DNA of 9,057 bases, taken from Cytophagales bacterium. GTDB taxonomy: Bacteria; Bacteroidota; Bacteroidia; Cytophagales; Cyclobacteriaceae. The DNA is taken from positions 1 through 9,057 of the forward strand of contig JAHEMU010000093.1 in the NCBI GenBank assembly GCA_024643485.1. The letters run 5' to 3'. Position numbers and translations under genes: made by a program. The notes under the pieces are model-generated. The model searched no databases, was not told where the DNA came from, and saw only the letters and a list, made by a program, of their open reading frames with translations. This document shows positions 1 through 6,255 of this stretch, one piece after another. The stretch's first letter is position 1; each line of letters begins with the position of its first letter.

Positions 1-1
1 G

Positions 2-88
2 GATCTAGTTGAAGGTGGTTTTAAAATAGAGAAGGGTTACATGACCCCTTCCAACAAACCCGGATTAGGTCTGACTAGAATCAGATAA
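2..88 (+). CDS. C-terminal end of a probable enolase-superfamily (mandelate racemase/muconate lactonising) enzyme, partial
   Basis: An open frame enters from the left edge and runs 28 codons to a TAA at 86-88. The visible tail carries a GGF segment followed by a PGLGL motif close to the C-terminus. Mandelate racemase/muconate cycloisomerase-type enzymes of the enolase superfamily commonly end with a P-x-x-PGLG-type segment, so that family is the best guess. The catalytic barrel lies outside the window, so neither substrate nor reaction can be named. The last 24 nt overlap the 3' end of the convergent thioesterase gene. A + strand intrinsic terminator at 152-182 sits where this transcript would be expected to end, which supports a real gene here. 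The family call rests on a short motif only. Confidence 0.5.
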   Translation, partial: DLVEGGFKIEKGYMTPSNKPGLGLTRIR

Positions 89-508
89 CCTTTCAAGAAA
101 TACAGAAGGTATTTGAACCACTTTTCGCTCTGAATAATTAAAGAATAATATGCCCGTTTTCAAACGGGCTATTTCTTTTTTATCACTTTTTCGAACCATG
201 GAATAGTATAGCTCAAAACCCTTTGAGTGCTGGGCATCCATACCAATTGAAACTTCTAAAACATCCGCATAAAACCCCTCGCCTAAAAACATGATTTCCG
301 CATCGGTAATAATGGTACCCGTGTGGTCTGGAAAATCCAACTCATCTTTAAATCCCATCGAACTAAACCAATGTAATCTGGCTTCATGTGCTAAAGATAG
401 TACTCGGTCATTCCCTAAGTGATTACCATAATTGATATCCGAAATCCGTATGGATATCTCCGTTTTAAATAATATATCTTCTGGAAAGTTCAGCTTTACT
501 CTAGGCAT
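65..508 (-). CDS. Hot-dog fold acyl-CoA thioesterase (4HBT-like)
   Basis: A 147-residue cytoplasmic protein of the usual single-domain hot-dog thioesterase length. Residues 21-45 carry the family signature: an R-x-x-D (Arg21, Asp24), then YGNHLGN (27-33), then HEAR (41-44). This matches the D-x-x-G-H-x-N active-site loop and following helix of 4-hydroxybenzoyl-CoA thioesterase relatives. A later stretch around residues 111-124 (KEIARLKTG, then a hydrophobic strand) matches the central strands of the fold. Such enzymes hydrolyse acyl-CoA or acyl-ACP thioesters; the substrate cannot be read from sequence. The ATG at 506-508 is chosen; a TTG two codons upstream (514) is possible but less likely. 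The 3' end overlaps the convergent gene by 24 nt and also contains that gene's terminator on the opposite strand. No convincing promoter was found upstream. Confidence 0.85.
   Translation of the reverse strand: MPRVKLNFPEDILFKTEISIRISDINYGNHLGNDRVLSLAHEARLHWFSSMGFKDELDFPDHTGTIITDAEIMFLGEGFYADVLEVSIGMDAQHSKGFELYYSMVRKSDKKEIARLKTGILFFNYSERKVVQIPSVFLERLSDSSQT
152..182 (+). terminator. Rho-independent terminator for the left-edge + strand gene, embedded antisense in the thioesterase gene
   Basis: GCCCGTTT (152-159) and AAACGGGC (162-169) are perfect inverted arms. They form a G/C-rich stem of 7-8 bp with a very short loop, followed on the + strand by a T-rich tail (171-182). On the - strand the hairpin is preceded by A residues, so it should stop only + strand transcription. 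It lies 63 nt after the TAA at 86-88. The same bases encode the ARLKTG segment of the thioesterase. Confidence 0.65.
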
Positions 509-604
509 ATACAAATGATTAAATTCAAATTTTCCTTTCGCAATATTATAAAAATCAGCCTCAATTGCCTTGAAATATGGTTTTTATATATTTTATCATT
601 TATA

Positions 605-632
605 AAACATTTAATATTATAAATAAATGTTT
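605..632. repeat. Inverted repeat in the A/T-rich region upstream of the lipoprotein cassette
   Basis: AAACATTTA (605-613) and TAAATGTTT (624-632) are perfect 9-bp inverted arms separated by 10 nt. Skipping one unpaired A at 604 adds three more pairs (601-603 with 633-635). It could be an operator or a weak hairpin, placed 67 nt before the start of the cysteine-rich lipoprotein. The surroundings are almost pure A/T (four G/C in 601-660), where such repeats arise by chance more easily, so a function is uncertain. Confidence 0.4.
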
Positions 633-652
633 ATAATTCTTTTATATATTTT

Positions 653-684
653 ATTGTATATATAATAGCATATTATTAACTTTA
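653..684 (+). promoter_or_regulatory. Candidate Bacteroidota promoter of the lipoprotein cassette
   Basis: TAACTTTA (677-684) matches the -7 consensus TAnnTTTG except at the last base. ATTG (653-656) lies 20 nt upstream, where the -33 TTG box is expected. The transcript would start only about 8-12 nt before the ATG at 699, giving a nearly leaderless mRNA. In such A/T-rich DNA a partial match is weak evidence. Confidence 0.3.
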
Positions 685-698
685 AACATTATAATATC

Positions 699-1271
699 AT
701 GTACAAATTATCAATTTTCGCACTGTTATTACTATTTTCTTCATGTCAAAATTCATTTGATGTTGAAAAAAAATTAATCGAAGACCATCGGTTTTACGAA
801 TTAATGAAACTGTCTGCCTTCCACAACGACACTAGAAAACTGCTGGTAGATTCAGGATTTTCCTCAACGGAAGCCGACGATTTATTAACGAAAGATTTTA
901 ATAAATTAGCTTCATTATTCGTGGAGCTCGAAGGGGATTATGACCACCTAGTAGATCAGTCTCAGCTTATTTTTGATACGAATTTTGACTATTACTGGGA
1001 AAAATATCTAAAGACCCCATTGAAAACTTCTTTTGATCCTTCTTCATTAAAGGTTACTTATACAGCCAATTTAAGAACCAATAACATACCAGACGGTCCT
1101 TGTGCAGGAAATTGTGGAGACGTCTATGAAGTTACCAGGGCTACTTCCTGTCAACAAGGGGTGCTAATCATGTATACAGATTGTATTGTGAATACGGGCG
1201 GGGCCGCATGGTGTACAACATCAAAGGAAAATAGCATGAATACTTGTTGTAAAACAAATTGTCCAATATAA
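699..1271 (+). CDS. Cysteine-rich lipoprotein of unknown function
   Basis: I do not recognise this 190-residue protein. Residues 1-16 form a lipoprotein signal peptide: a lysine at 3, a hydrophobic core, and lipobox FSSC with Cys16 as the predicted lipidation site. Residues 17-110 are charged and probably helical, with many Asp, Glu, Lys and Phe. The last 60 residues differ sharply: they are rich in Gly, Thr and Asn and hold eight cysteines (135, 139, 151, 162, 172, 183, 184, 188), an even number suited to four disulfides in the periplasm or at the cell surface. This suggests a helical stalk attached to the outer membrane carrying a compact, disulfide-knotted C-terminal domain. It is followed after 11 nt by a second lipoprotein gene and then a strong terminator, so the two form an isolated operon. 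Alternatives include a surface adhesin, an inhibitor, or a toxin-like peptide domain; nothing visible decides between them. Confidence 0.75.
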   Translation: MYKLSIFALLLLFSSCQNSFDVEKKLIEDHRFYELMKLSAFHNDTRKLLVDSGFSSTEADDLLTKDFNKLASLFVELEGDYDHLVDQSQLIFDTNFDYYWEKYLKTPLKTSFDPSSLKVTYTANLRTNNIPDGPCAGNCGDVYEVTRATSCQQGVLIMYTDCIVNTGGAAWCTTSKENSMNTCCKTNCPI

Positions 1272-1282
1272 ACTATAAAATT

Positions 1283-1531
1283 ATGAGACTTCTCTTTTTA
1301 TTAATGTCAATGCTCACATTCGCATCTTGCTCCAATTCGGAAGAATTAAAAAAGCTATCATCCGAGAATGAACAACTTCAAATGGAAAACAAAAAATTGG
1401 TTATTCAATTGGATTCAGTTATTCAATTGCAAAATGTGCAATACAAAAAAGCACAAGAGTTGTTGGAAAAGTCTAAACAAGAATCTCAGCGCGTATTAGA
1501 TTCATTGCAGGCAGTTAAAAATTATAAATAA
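1283..1531 (+). CDS. Small coiled-coil lipoprotein, Lpp-like in architecture
   Basis: An 82-residue protein with a lipoprotein signal peptide (basic N-terminus, hydrophobic core 3-12, lipobox FASC with Cys16). Almost all of the mature part is a predicted coiled coil. The heptad is regular: a positions Leu22, Asn29, Asn36, Leu43; d positions Leu25, Leu32, Leu39, Val46. Asparagine at a positions is typical of parallel coiled coils. The charged helix continues to about residue 78, and the protein ends in a lysine (KNYK). Size, lipid anchor, helix and terminal lysine resemble Braun's lipoprotein, but I see no sequence homology I can name. The ATG at 1283 is chosen over an in-frame TTG at 1259, which lies inside the preceding gene and would put eight polar residues before the signal peptide. 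It follows the cysteine-rich lipoprotein by 11 nt, so the two are probably co-transcribed. Confidence 0.75.
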   Translation: MRLLFLLMSMLTFASCSNSEELKKLSSENEQLQMENKKLVIQLDSVIQLQNVQYKKAQELLEKSKQESQRVLDSLQAVKNYK

Positions 1532-1544
1532 CTGTTACATTGCT

Positions 1545-1584
1545 AACGATCTGTCTCGAAAACAATAAGGCAGATCGTTTTTTT
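1545..1584 (+). terminator. Strong Rho-independent terminator of the lipoprotein cassette
   Basis: AACGATCTG (1545-1553) pairs perfectly with CAGATCGTT (1571-1579). The stem extends inward through a T-G and two Watson-Crick pairs to leave an 11-nt loop. A run of seven T begins within the right arm and ends at 1584. It follows the stop of the coiled-coil lipoprotein by 13 nt and isolates the cassette from clpB. Confidence 0.88.
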
Positions 1585-1689
1585 ATGTCAAAATGGCCGT
1601 AAAAATACCCAAAATTACGCCTCCAACTGTCATTATTTCCGCAAAATTCCTTTGGTCATTAATTTGATGCCCTCTTTAAAAAGACGATC

Positions 1690-4314
1690 ATGAATTTTGA
1701 TAAATATACTATAAAGGCCCAAGAAGCAATTCAGAAAGCCATGGAAATTGCTCAGTCCCTCGGACAGCAAGCCATCGAAACCGGACATATTCTTCAGGGG
1801 ATTTTAAAATCCGACGACACCATTACTTCGTTTCTATTTAATAAGGCTGGCGCAAATAAAGCCAGAATATCACAAGTGCTGGAGAAAATCATTGAGGGAT
1901 ATCCGAAAGTAAGCGGGTCTACCCCTTACCTATCACGCGACACCAATGACCTATTGGCCAAAGCGGAGAAAGAAGCCTCTTCAATGAAGGATGAATATAT
2001 CACCATTGAACACATTTTATTGGCACTAGTAGGTAGTTCGGATAAAATTAGCCAGGTTTTAAAAGATGCAGGATTGGAGAAAAAAGCCATCGCTGCCGCA
2101 ATTAACGAACTAAGGGCCGGTGAAACTGTAAAAGATCCCAATGCAGAAGGGAAATACCGAAGCCTAGAACGCTATTCGATCAATTTAAATGACCTAGCGA
2201 AAAAAGGTAAAATCGACCCTGTTATAGGCCGAGACGAAGAAATTCGTAGAGTTCTTCAAATCCTAAGTAGAAGAACTAAAAACAATCCAATATTATTAGG
2301 TGAACCTGGAGTTGGAAAAACGGCGATTGTGGAAGGTATGGCACAGCGAATTGTTAACGGTGACGTTCCTGAAAATCTCAAATCAAAGACACTCATTTCA
2401 CTGGATATGGGATTATTGGTTGCCGGTGCAAAATACAAAGGGGAATTTGAGGAGCGACTAAAATCGGTAATTAAAGAAGTAACAAATTCCAACGGGGAAA
2501 TCATCTTGTTTATTGATGAAATCCACACCCTGATTGGGGCAGGCGGTGGCGAAGGCGCCATGGATGCTGCAAATTTATTAAAACCTGCACTTGCTAGAGG
2601 CGAATTGCACGCCATCGGCGCAACTACACTCAAAGAGTATCAAAAATACATCGAAAAAGATAAAGCATTAGAACGCAGATTTCAGTCGGTGATTGTAGAT
2701 GAACCTTCAGTTGCTGATTCCATTTCCATCCTGAGAGGAATTAAAGAAAAATATGAAATTCACCATGGTGTTCGAATTAAAGACGATGCAGTTATCGCTA
2801 GTGTAGAGCTGTCACATCGGTACATCTCCGATCGGTTTTTGCCCGATAAGGCCATTGATCTAATGGATGAAGCAGCAGCGAAAATGCGATTAGAGCTTGA
2901 TTCCATGCCTCAAGAATTGGATGAATTACAACGAAAAATCATGCAATTGGAAATTGAACGAGAGGCCATTCGAAGAGAAAATGACAAATCAAAAGAACAA
3001 AGCCTCAATAGCTCTATTGCCGAGCTGAATGTGAAGAAAAATACCATTAAAGCTCAATGGGAACTGGAAAAAGAGAATGTTCTAGGTATACGAAAACAAA
3101 AAGAAACCATTGAAAAGTTGAAATTTGAAGCTGAACAAGCTGAAAAAGCCGGAGATTTTGGCCGCGTAGCAGAGATACGTTACGGACAGTTGGTGGATGC
3201 TCAAAAAAAATTAGAAGAATTCAATGAAAAACTCCACGAACAAAAGGAAGAAACTTCTCTCTTAAAAGAAGAAGTAGATAGCGAAGATATCGCTGAAGTA
3301 GTCGCTCGCTGGACTGGAATACCCGTTTCTCGTATGTTACAAAATGAACGAGAAAAATTATTATTCTTGGAACAACAATTATCGCAGCGTGTAGCCGGAC
3401 AAATGGAGGCGATTACAGCATTATCAGATGCAGTTCGTAGAAGCCGTGCTGGCCTACAAGACCCAAAACGACCCATAGGATCTTTTATTTTTTTAGGAAC
3501 CACTGGGGTTGGGAAAACTGAATTGAGCAAAGCCCTAGCGGAATATCTATTTAATGATGAAAATGCTTTAATACGCATCGACATGTCGGAATATCAGGAA
3601 CGCCATGCCGTAAGCAGATTGATAGGGGCACCTCCAGGTTATGTGGGATACGATGAAGGCGGACAGCTTACAGAAGCCGTTCGAAGGAAACCATATTCCG
3701 TCATTTTGTTAGATGAAATTGAAAAAGCACATCCCGATGTTTTTAATATTTTACTCCAAGTTTTGGATGACGGCAGGCTTACTGACAACAAAGGAAGGGT
3801 GGCCAATTTTAAAAATACCATCATTATCATGACCACCAACATTGGCTCTTCCTTGATCCAAGAGCGCCTTCAAAACTTTGATGAAAATAATGTAGATAAT
3901 AATCAACTAGAGTTAACAAAAATTGAGGTCATGGAACTGTTAAAGCGAGCCGTTAGACCGGAGTTTTTAAATAGAGTTGATGAGACCATCATGTTCCGAC
4001 CACTTAGTCGGGCAGACATCGTCCAGATTGGTAATATCCAATTTGATTTAATAAAAAACCGACTGCACGAAAGCGGTTTTCAAATCGAAATTTCCGAAAA
4101 AGCCTTACTTTTTCTAGCAAATTTAGGTTACGATCCACAATATGGAGCCCGACCATTAAAACGGGTATTTCAAAAAGAAATACTCAATCAATTGTCAAAA
4201 GAAATATTGGCAGGTCACCTTATAAAGGAAAAGGGTATTTATATCGACTTGGATTCAAAGAAAGAACTTATCTTTACTCAAAGAGAAATTAATCATCAAT
4301 TATTAGCTGAATAA
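1690..4314 (+). CDS. clpB: ATP-dependent protein disaggregase ClpB
   Basis: An 874-residue Hsp100 chaperone, complete and slightly longer than E. coli ClpB (857). It threads aggregated protein through a hexameric ring in the cytoplasm, normally with DnaK/DnaJ/GrpE. Domains: Clp N domain with two repeats (1-145); first AAA+ module with Walker A GEPGVGKT (204-211), pore loop KYKGEFE (248-254), Walker B ILFIDE (272-277) and arginine finger pair Arg329/Arg330; middle coiled-coil domain (about 405-530), which separates ClpB from ClpA/ClpC; second AAA+ module with Walker A GTTGVGKT (603-610), pore loop GYVGYDEGG (650-658), Walker B VILLDE (671-676), arginine finger near Arg762 and sensor-2 GARP (819-822). 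All catalytic residues are present. The start gives the expected N-terminus. The 105 nt between the preceding terminator and the ATG must hold its promoter, but no CIRCE element and no clear TTG/TAnnTTTG pair is visible; TTAATTTG at 1659-1666 is only a partial match. Confidence 0.98.
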   Translation: MNFDKYTIKAQEAIQKAMEIAQSLGQQAIETGHILQGILKSDDTITSFLFNKAGANKARISQVLEKIIEGYPKVSGSTPYLSRDTNDLLAKAEKEASSMKDEYITIEHILLALVGSSDKISQVLKDAGLEKKAIAAAINELRAGETVKDPNAEGKYRSLERYSINLNDLAKKGKIDPVIGRDEEIRRVLQILSRRTKNNPILLGEPGVGKTAIVEGMAQRIVNGDVPENLKSKTLISLDMGLLVAGAKYKGEFEERLKSVIKEVTNSNGEIILFIDEIHTLIGAGGGEGAMDAANLLKPALARGELHAIGATTLKEYQKYIEKDKALERRFQSVIVDEPSVADSISILRGIKEKYEIHHGVRIKDDAVIASVELSHRYISDRFLPDKAIDLMDEAAAKMRLELDSMPQELDELQRKIMQLEIEREAIRRENDKSKEQSLNSSIAELNVKKNTIKAQWELEKENVLGIRKQKETIEKLKFEAEQAEKAGDFGRVAEIRYGQLVDAQKKLEEFNEKLHEQKEETSLLKEEVDSEDIAEVVARWTGIPVSRMLQNEREKLLFLEQQLSQRVAGQMEAITALSDAVRRSRAGLQDPKRPIGSFIFLGTTGVGKTELSKALAEYLFNDENALIRIDMSEYQERHAVSRLIGAPPGYVGYDEGGQLTEAVRRKPYSVILLDEIEKAHPDVFNILLQVLDDGRLTDNKGRVANFKNTIIIMTTNIGSSLIQERLQNFDENNVDNNQLELTKIEVMELLKRAVRPEFLNRVDETIMFRPLSRADIVQIGNIQFDLIKNRLHESGFQIEISEKALLFLANLGYDPQYGARPLKRVFQKEILNQLSKEILAGHLIKEKGIYIDLDSKKELIFTQREINHQLLAE

Positions 4315-4366
4315 GGCGGTTTATTGAATTTTTAATATCTTTTTTAGTAGGAATTTAAATATTTCT

Positions 4367-4396
4367 TTTGGAAGTAGTTAGGTAATTATATTTTTG
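4367..4396 (+). promoter_or_regulatory. Bacteroidota-type promoter of the dksA-like/scpB/rluB operon
   Basis: TTTG (4367-4370) is followed after 18 nt by TATTTTTG (4389-4396), an exact match to the TTTG / TAnnTTTG promoter recognised by the primary sigma factor of this phylum. Transcription should begin near 4400-4405. This places an in-frame GTG at 4398 at or before the start of the mRNA and so favours the ATG at 4419 as the true start of the next gene. Confidence 0.65.
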
Positions 4397-4418
4397 CGTG
4401 TCGATAAATGTAAGTAAC

Positions 4419-4799
4419 ATGAGTGAAAAGTCCAGATATTCAACAGAAGAACTAAATGAGTTCGAAGAATTGATTACACAAAAATTAGATCGTGCTCGTG
4501 AAGAGTTGAAAATATTAAAAGGAAGTTTAAACAAGACTGATGAAGCCGGTACCGATAGTACCTCTGCTTACACAAAAGTATTGGAAGACGGAGCTGAAAC
4601 GGCGGAGAAAGAAAATTTAGGTCAGTTAGCTGCAAGGCAACAAAAATTCATATCTAATCTTGAAAATGCTTTAATTCGCATTAAAAACGGGACATATGGT
4701 ATTTGTAGAGAAACTGGTAAACTTATTTCTAAAGAGCGATTGAAGGCAGTACCACATACTACCTTGTCTATTGAAGCCAAACTGAACCAAAAAAGCTAA
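4419..4799 (+). CDS. DksA/TraR-family transcription regulator with a degenerate zinc finger
   Basis: A 126-residue cytoplasmic protein. DksA/TraR proteins bind the secondary channel of RNA polymerase and, with ppGpp, adjust transcription of ribosomal and stress genes. Residues 8-88 form a long helical hairpin with a D-x-x-E-x-A motif (Asp57, Glu60, Ala62) resembling the catalytic tip DxxDxA of E. coli DksA. Residues 92-120 align with the C4 zinc finger, but only Cys96 remains; the other three ligand positions are Thr99, Ser117 and Ala120. The globular fold must be held without zinc, or with different ligands. Loss of these cysteines is, to my knowledge, usual in Bacteroidota members of the family. 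The ATG at 4419 is preferred over the GTG at 4398 because of the promoter position. It heads an operon with scpB and a pseudouridine synthase gene, and shares a reading frame with scpB across one TAA codon. Confidence 0.88.
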   Translation: MSEKSRYSTEELNEFEELITQKLDRAREELKILKGSLNKTDEAGTDSTSAYTKVLEDGAETAEKENLGQLAARQQKFISNLENALIRIKNGTYGICRETGKLISKERLKAVPHTTLSIEAKLNQKS

Positions 4800-5360
4800 C
4801 TGGATTTCCTGAAAAACCATATCGAAGCGTTGATATTTTGTAGTCCTTCTCCTATAAAAGTGTCTGATATTGCTTCAAGTATGGGCGAAATGTTTGACAC
4901 CTCGGTTCCAGAGGAAGACATAGAACAGGCCATCAAAGACCTTACTGCCAAATATGAAAGTGAAGAATTTTCATTTCAAATTATTCATGCAGGTGGAGGT
5001 TTTCAATTTATGACAAAACCCGCATATCAATCTAGTATTGGTATCTATTTAAAACAACAATCAAAAAAACGACTCTCGAATTCAGCTTTAGAAACCTTAA
5101 GTATTATCGCGTATAAACAGCCGGTCACAAAAGGAGAAGTAGAACAAATTCGAGGAGTAAACTGCGATTATTCAGTTAGTAAGCTATTAGATAAAGGACT
5201 GATCGAAATAAAGGGAAAGTCTGACGGAGTGGGGCGTCCCATTCTTTATGGAACAAGCGAATTCTTTATGGAATATTTTGGCATAAATGAAATCAGCGAG
5301 CTTCCTGCACTTAAAGACATCGTACCCGAAGAAAACTCAATCGGTGAAGAACCGGCTTAG
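4800..5360 (+). CDS. scpB: Segregation and condensation protein B
   Basis: ScpB dimers bind ScpA and regulate the SMC condensin that compacts and separates chromosomes. The protein has two winged-helix domains: residues about 1-85 (with IEALIFCSPSPIKVSDIA near the start) and about 88-165. The second holds the family hallmarks LSNSALETLSIIAYKQPVT and the GVGRPILYGTSEFFMEYFG region. Start choice: the first conventional candidate is TTG at 4830, but that removes the first part of helix 1. Reading back in frame from 4830 to the CTG at 4800 gives DFLKNHIEAL after the initiator, which is what ScpB normally begins with, so CTG at 4800 is proposed (186 residues). No ATG or GTG exists between 4800 and 4830. 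The CTG directly follows the TAA of the preceding gene, so reinitiation is likely. The pseudouridine synthase gene starts 1 nt after this stop. Confidence 0.93.
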   Translation: MDFLKNHIEALIFCSPSPIKVSDIASSMGEMFDTSVPEEDIEQAIKDLTAKYESEEFSFQIIHAGGGFQFMTKPAYQSSIGIYLKQQSKKRLSNSALETLSIIAYKQPVTKGEVEQIRGVNCDYSVSKLLDKGLIEIKGKSDGVGRPILYGTSEFFMEYFGINEISELPALKDIVPEENSIGEEPA

Positions 5361-5361
5361 C

Positions 5362-6117
5362 ATGAAAAAAAAGATTACTACAGTATCGGATAATACTCAA
5401 CCTGAATCTACCCGACTAAATAAATACATTTCAAACGCCGGAATTTGCAGCCGTAGAGCAGCTGATGAGTTGATAAAAGATGGCGAAATCAAAGTAAACG
5501 GCGTTGTTGTATCTGAAGTTGGTACTAAAATCAACAAAGGGGATGTCGTAGAATATAAAGGTAAAAAAATATTTTCTGAGGCTTTAAAGTACGTTTTACT
5601 TAATAAACCAAAAGATTTTATCACTACCACTAAGGATGAGTTAGACCGAAAAACGGTTATGCAATTGGTGGCGAATGCCTGTAAAGAACGTATTTATCCG
5701 GTAGGAAGGTTAGACAGAAATACCACGGGTTTATTGCTACTTACCAATGATGGTGATTTAGCAAAAAAACTCTTACACCCATCCGGCAAAATTCAAAAAC
5801 TATACAAAGTAAAGCTCAATCAACCTATCACTCAAAATATCTACAAAGAAATACTTGAGGGAACTAAGTTGGATGACGGTGTAATGGAAGTGGATGAATT
5901 AGCTATTTTAAGTCCGGATAAACGAGAATTAGGAATTCAAATACACTCCGGGAAAAATAGAGTAATCAGAAGGTTATTTGAACATTACGGTTATGAAGTG
6001 ATGAATTTGGATCGGGTAATGTTCGCTGGATTAGATAAAAAAGACCTTCCAAGAGGTAAATGGAGACATTTATCAGAAAAGGAAATCCGACAATTACGCC
6101 ATTTCATGAAGAAATAA
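5362..6117 (+). CDS. rluB: RsuA/RluB-family rRNA pseudouridine synthase
   Basis: A 251-residue enzyme that converts a specific rRNA uridine to pseudouridine. An S4 RNA-binding domain spans about residues 16-75, with the typical LNKYISNAGICSRRAADELI segment. The catalytic domain follows, with the motif PVGRLDRNTTGLLLLTNDG (113-131) and catalytic Asp118, the KLYKV strand around Tyr148, and the GKNRVIRRLFEHYG segment (197-210). The family also contains RsuA, RluE and RluF; pairing with scpB and overall similarity favour an RluB-type enzyme acting on 23S rRNA, but the target uridine is inferred. An upstream in-frame start at 5287 lies inside scpB and would add 25 non-homologous residues, so the ATG at 5362 is used. 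It has only the usual short basic N-terminal extension, not the very long one of some Bacteroidota homologues. No strong terminator follows; CCCC...GGGGG at 6121-6137 with a T run at 6154-6162 is weak. Confidence 0.92.
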   Translation: MKKKITTVSDNTQPESTRLNKYISNAGICSRRAADELIKDGEIKVNGVVVSEVGTKINKGDVVEYKGKKIFSEALKYVLLNKPKDFITTTKDELDRKTVMQLVANACKERIYPVGRLDRNTTGLLLLTNDGDLAKKLLHPSGKIQKLYKVKLNQPITQNIYKEILEGTKLDDGVMEVDELAILSPDKRELGIQIHSGKNRVIRRLFEHYGYEVMNLDRVMFAGLDKKDLPRGKWRHLSEKEIRQLRHFMKK

Positions 6118-6255
6118 ACACCCCAATTTTAAGGGGGCCCAATTTATAGCACGATTTTTTTTGGAATTCTGCGTAATAATTTTGATTTTAAATTTCAAAA
6201 AAGCGGAATAGGTTGTAATTTGGTTTGTTGGTTTTAGTATTTAAATTTTTCCTAA

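Noticed and set aside
699..1271. The cysteine-rich protein as a secreted bacteriocin precursor
   Set aside because: It has a lipobox signal peptide and a long helical region, not a double-glycine leader, and no modification, transport or immunity gene is nearby.
1585..1689. CIRCE or other heat-shock operator before clpB
   Set aside because: No TTAGCACTC-N9-GAGTGCTAA-like repeat is present, and no well-spaced promoter pair could be fixed.
1926..3842. Several - strand open frames of 67-127 codons inside clpB
   Set aside because: They are antisense shadows of a strongly conserved gene, with serine/proline-rich low-complexity translations and no recognisable domain.
4398..4418. GTG at 4398 as the start of the DksA-like gene
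   Set aside because: It lies at or before the predicted transcription start of the TTTG/TATTTTTG promoter, and the ATG at 4419 gives the usual N-terminus and length.
5287..5361. Longer start for the pseudouridine synthase
   Set aside because: The extra 25 residues come from the scpB coding region in another frame; the ATG at 5362 sits 1 nt after the scpB stop as expected for a coupled pair.
6121..6162. Terminator after the pseudouridine synthase gene
   Set aside because: Only a four-base C/G stem is possible and the T run lies about 17 nt beyond it, so it does not form a convincing intrinsic terminator.
6177..6184. TAATTTTG as the promoter of the receiver gene
   Set aside because: It matches the -7 consensus, but the nearest TTTG is only 13 nt upstream, shorter than the normal spacing.
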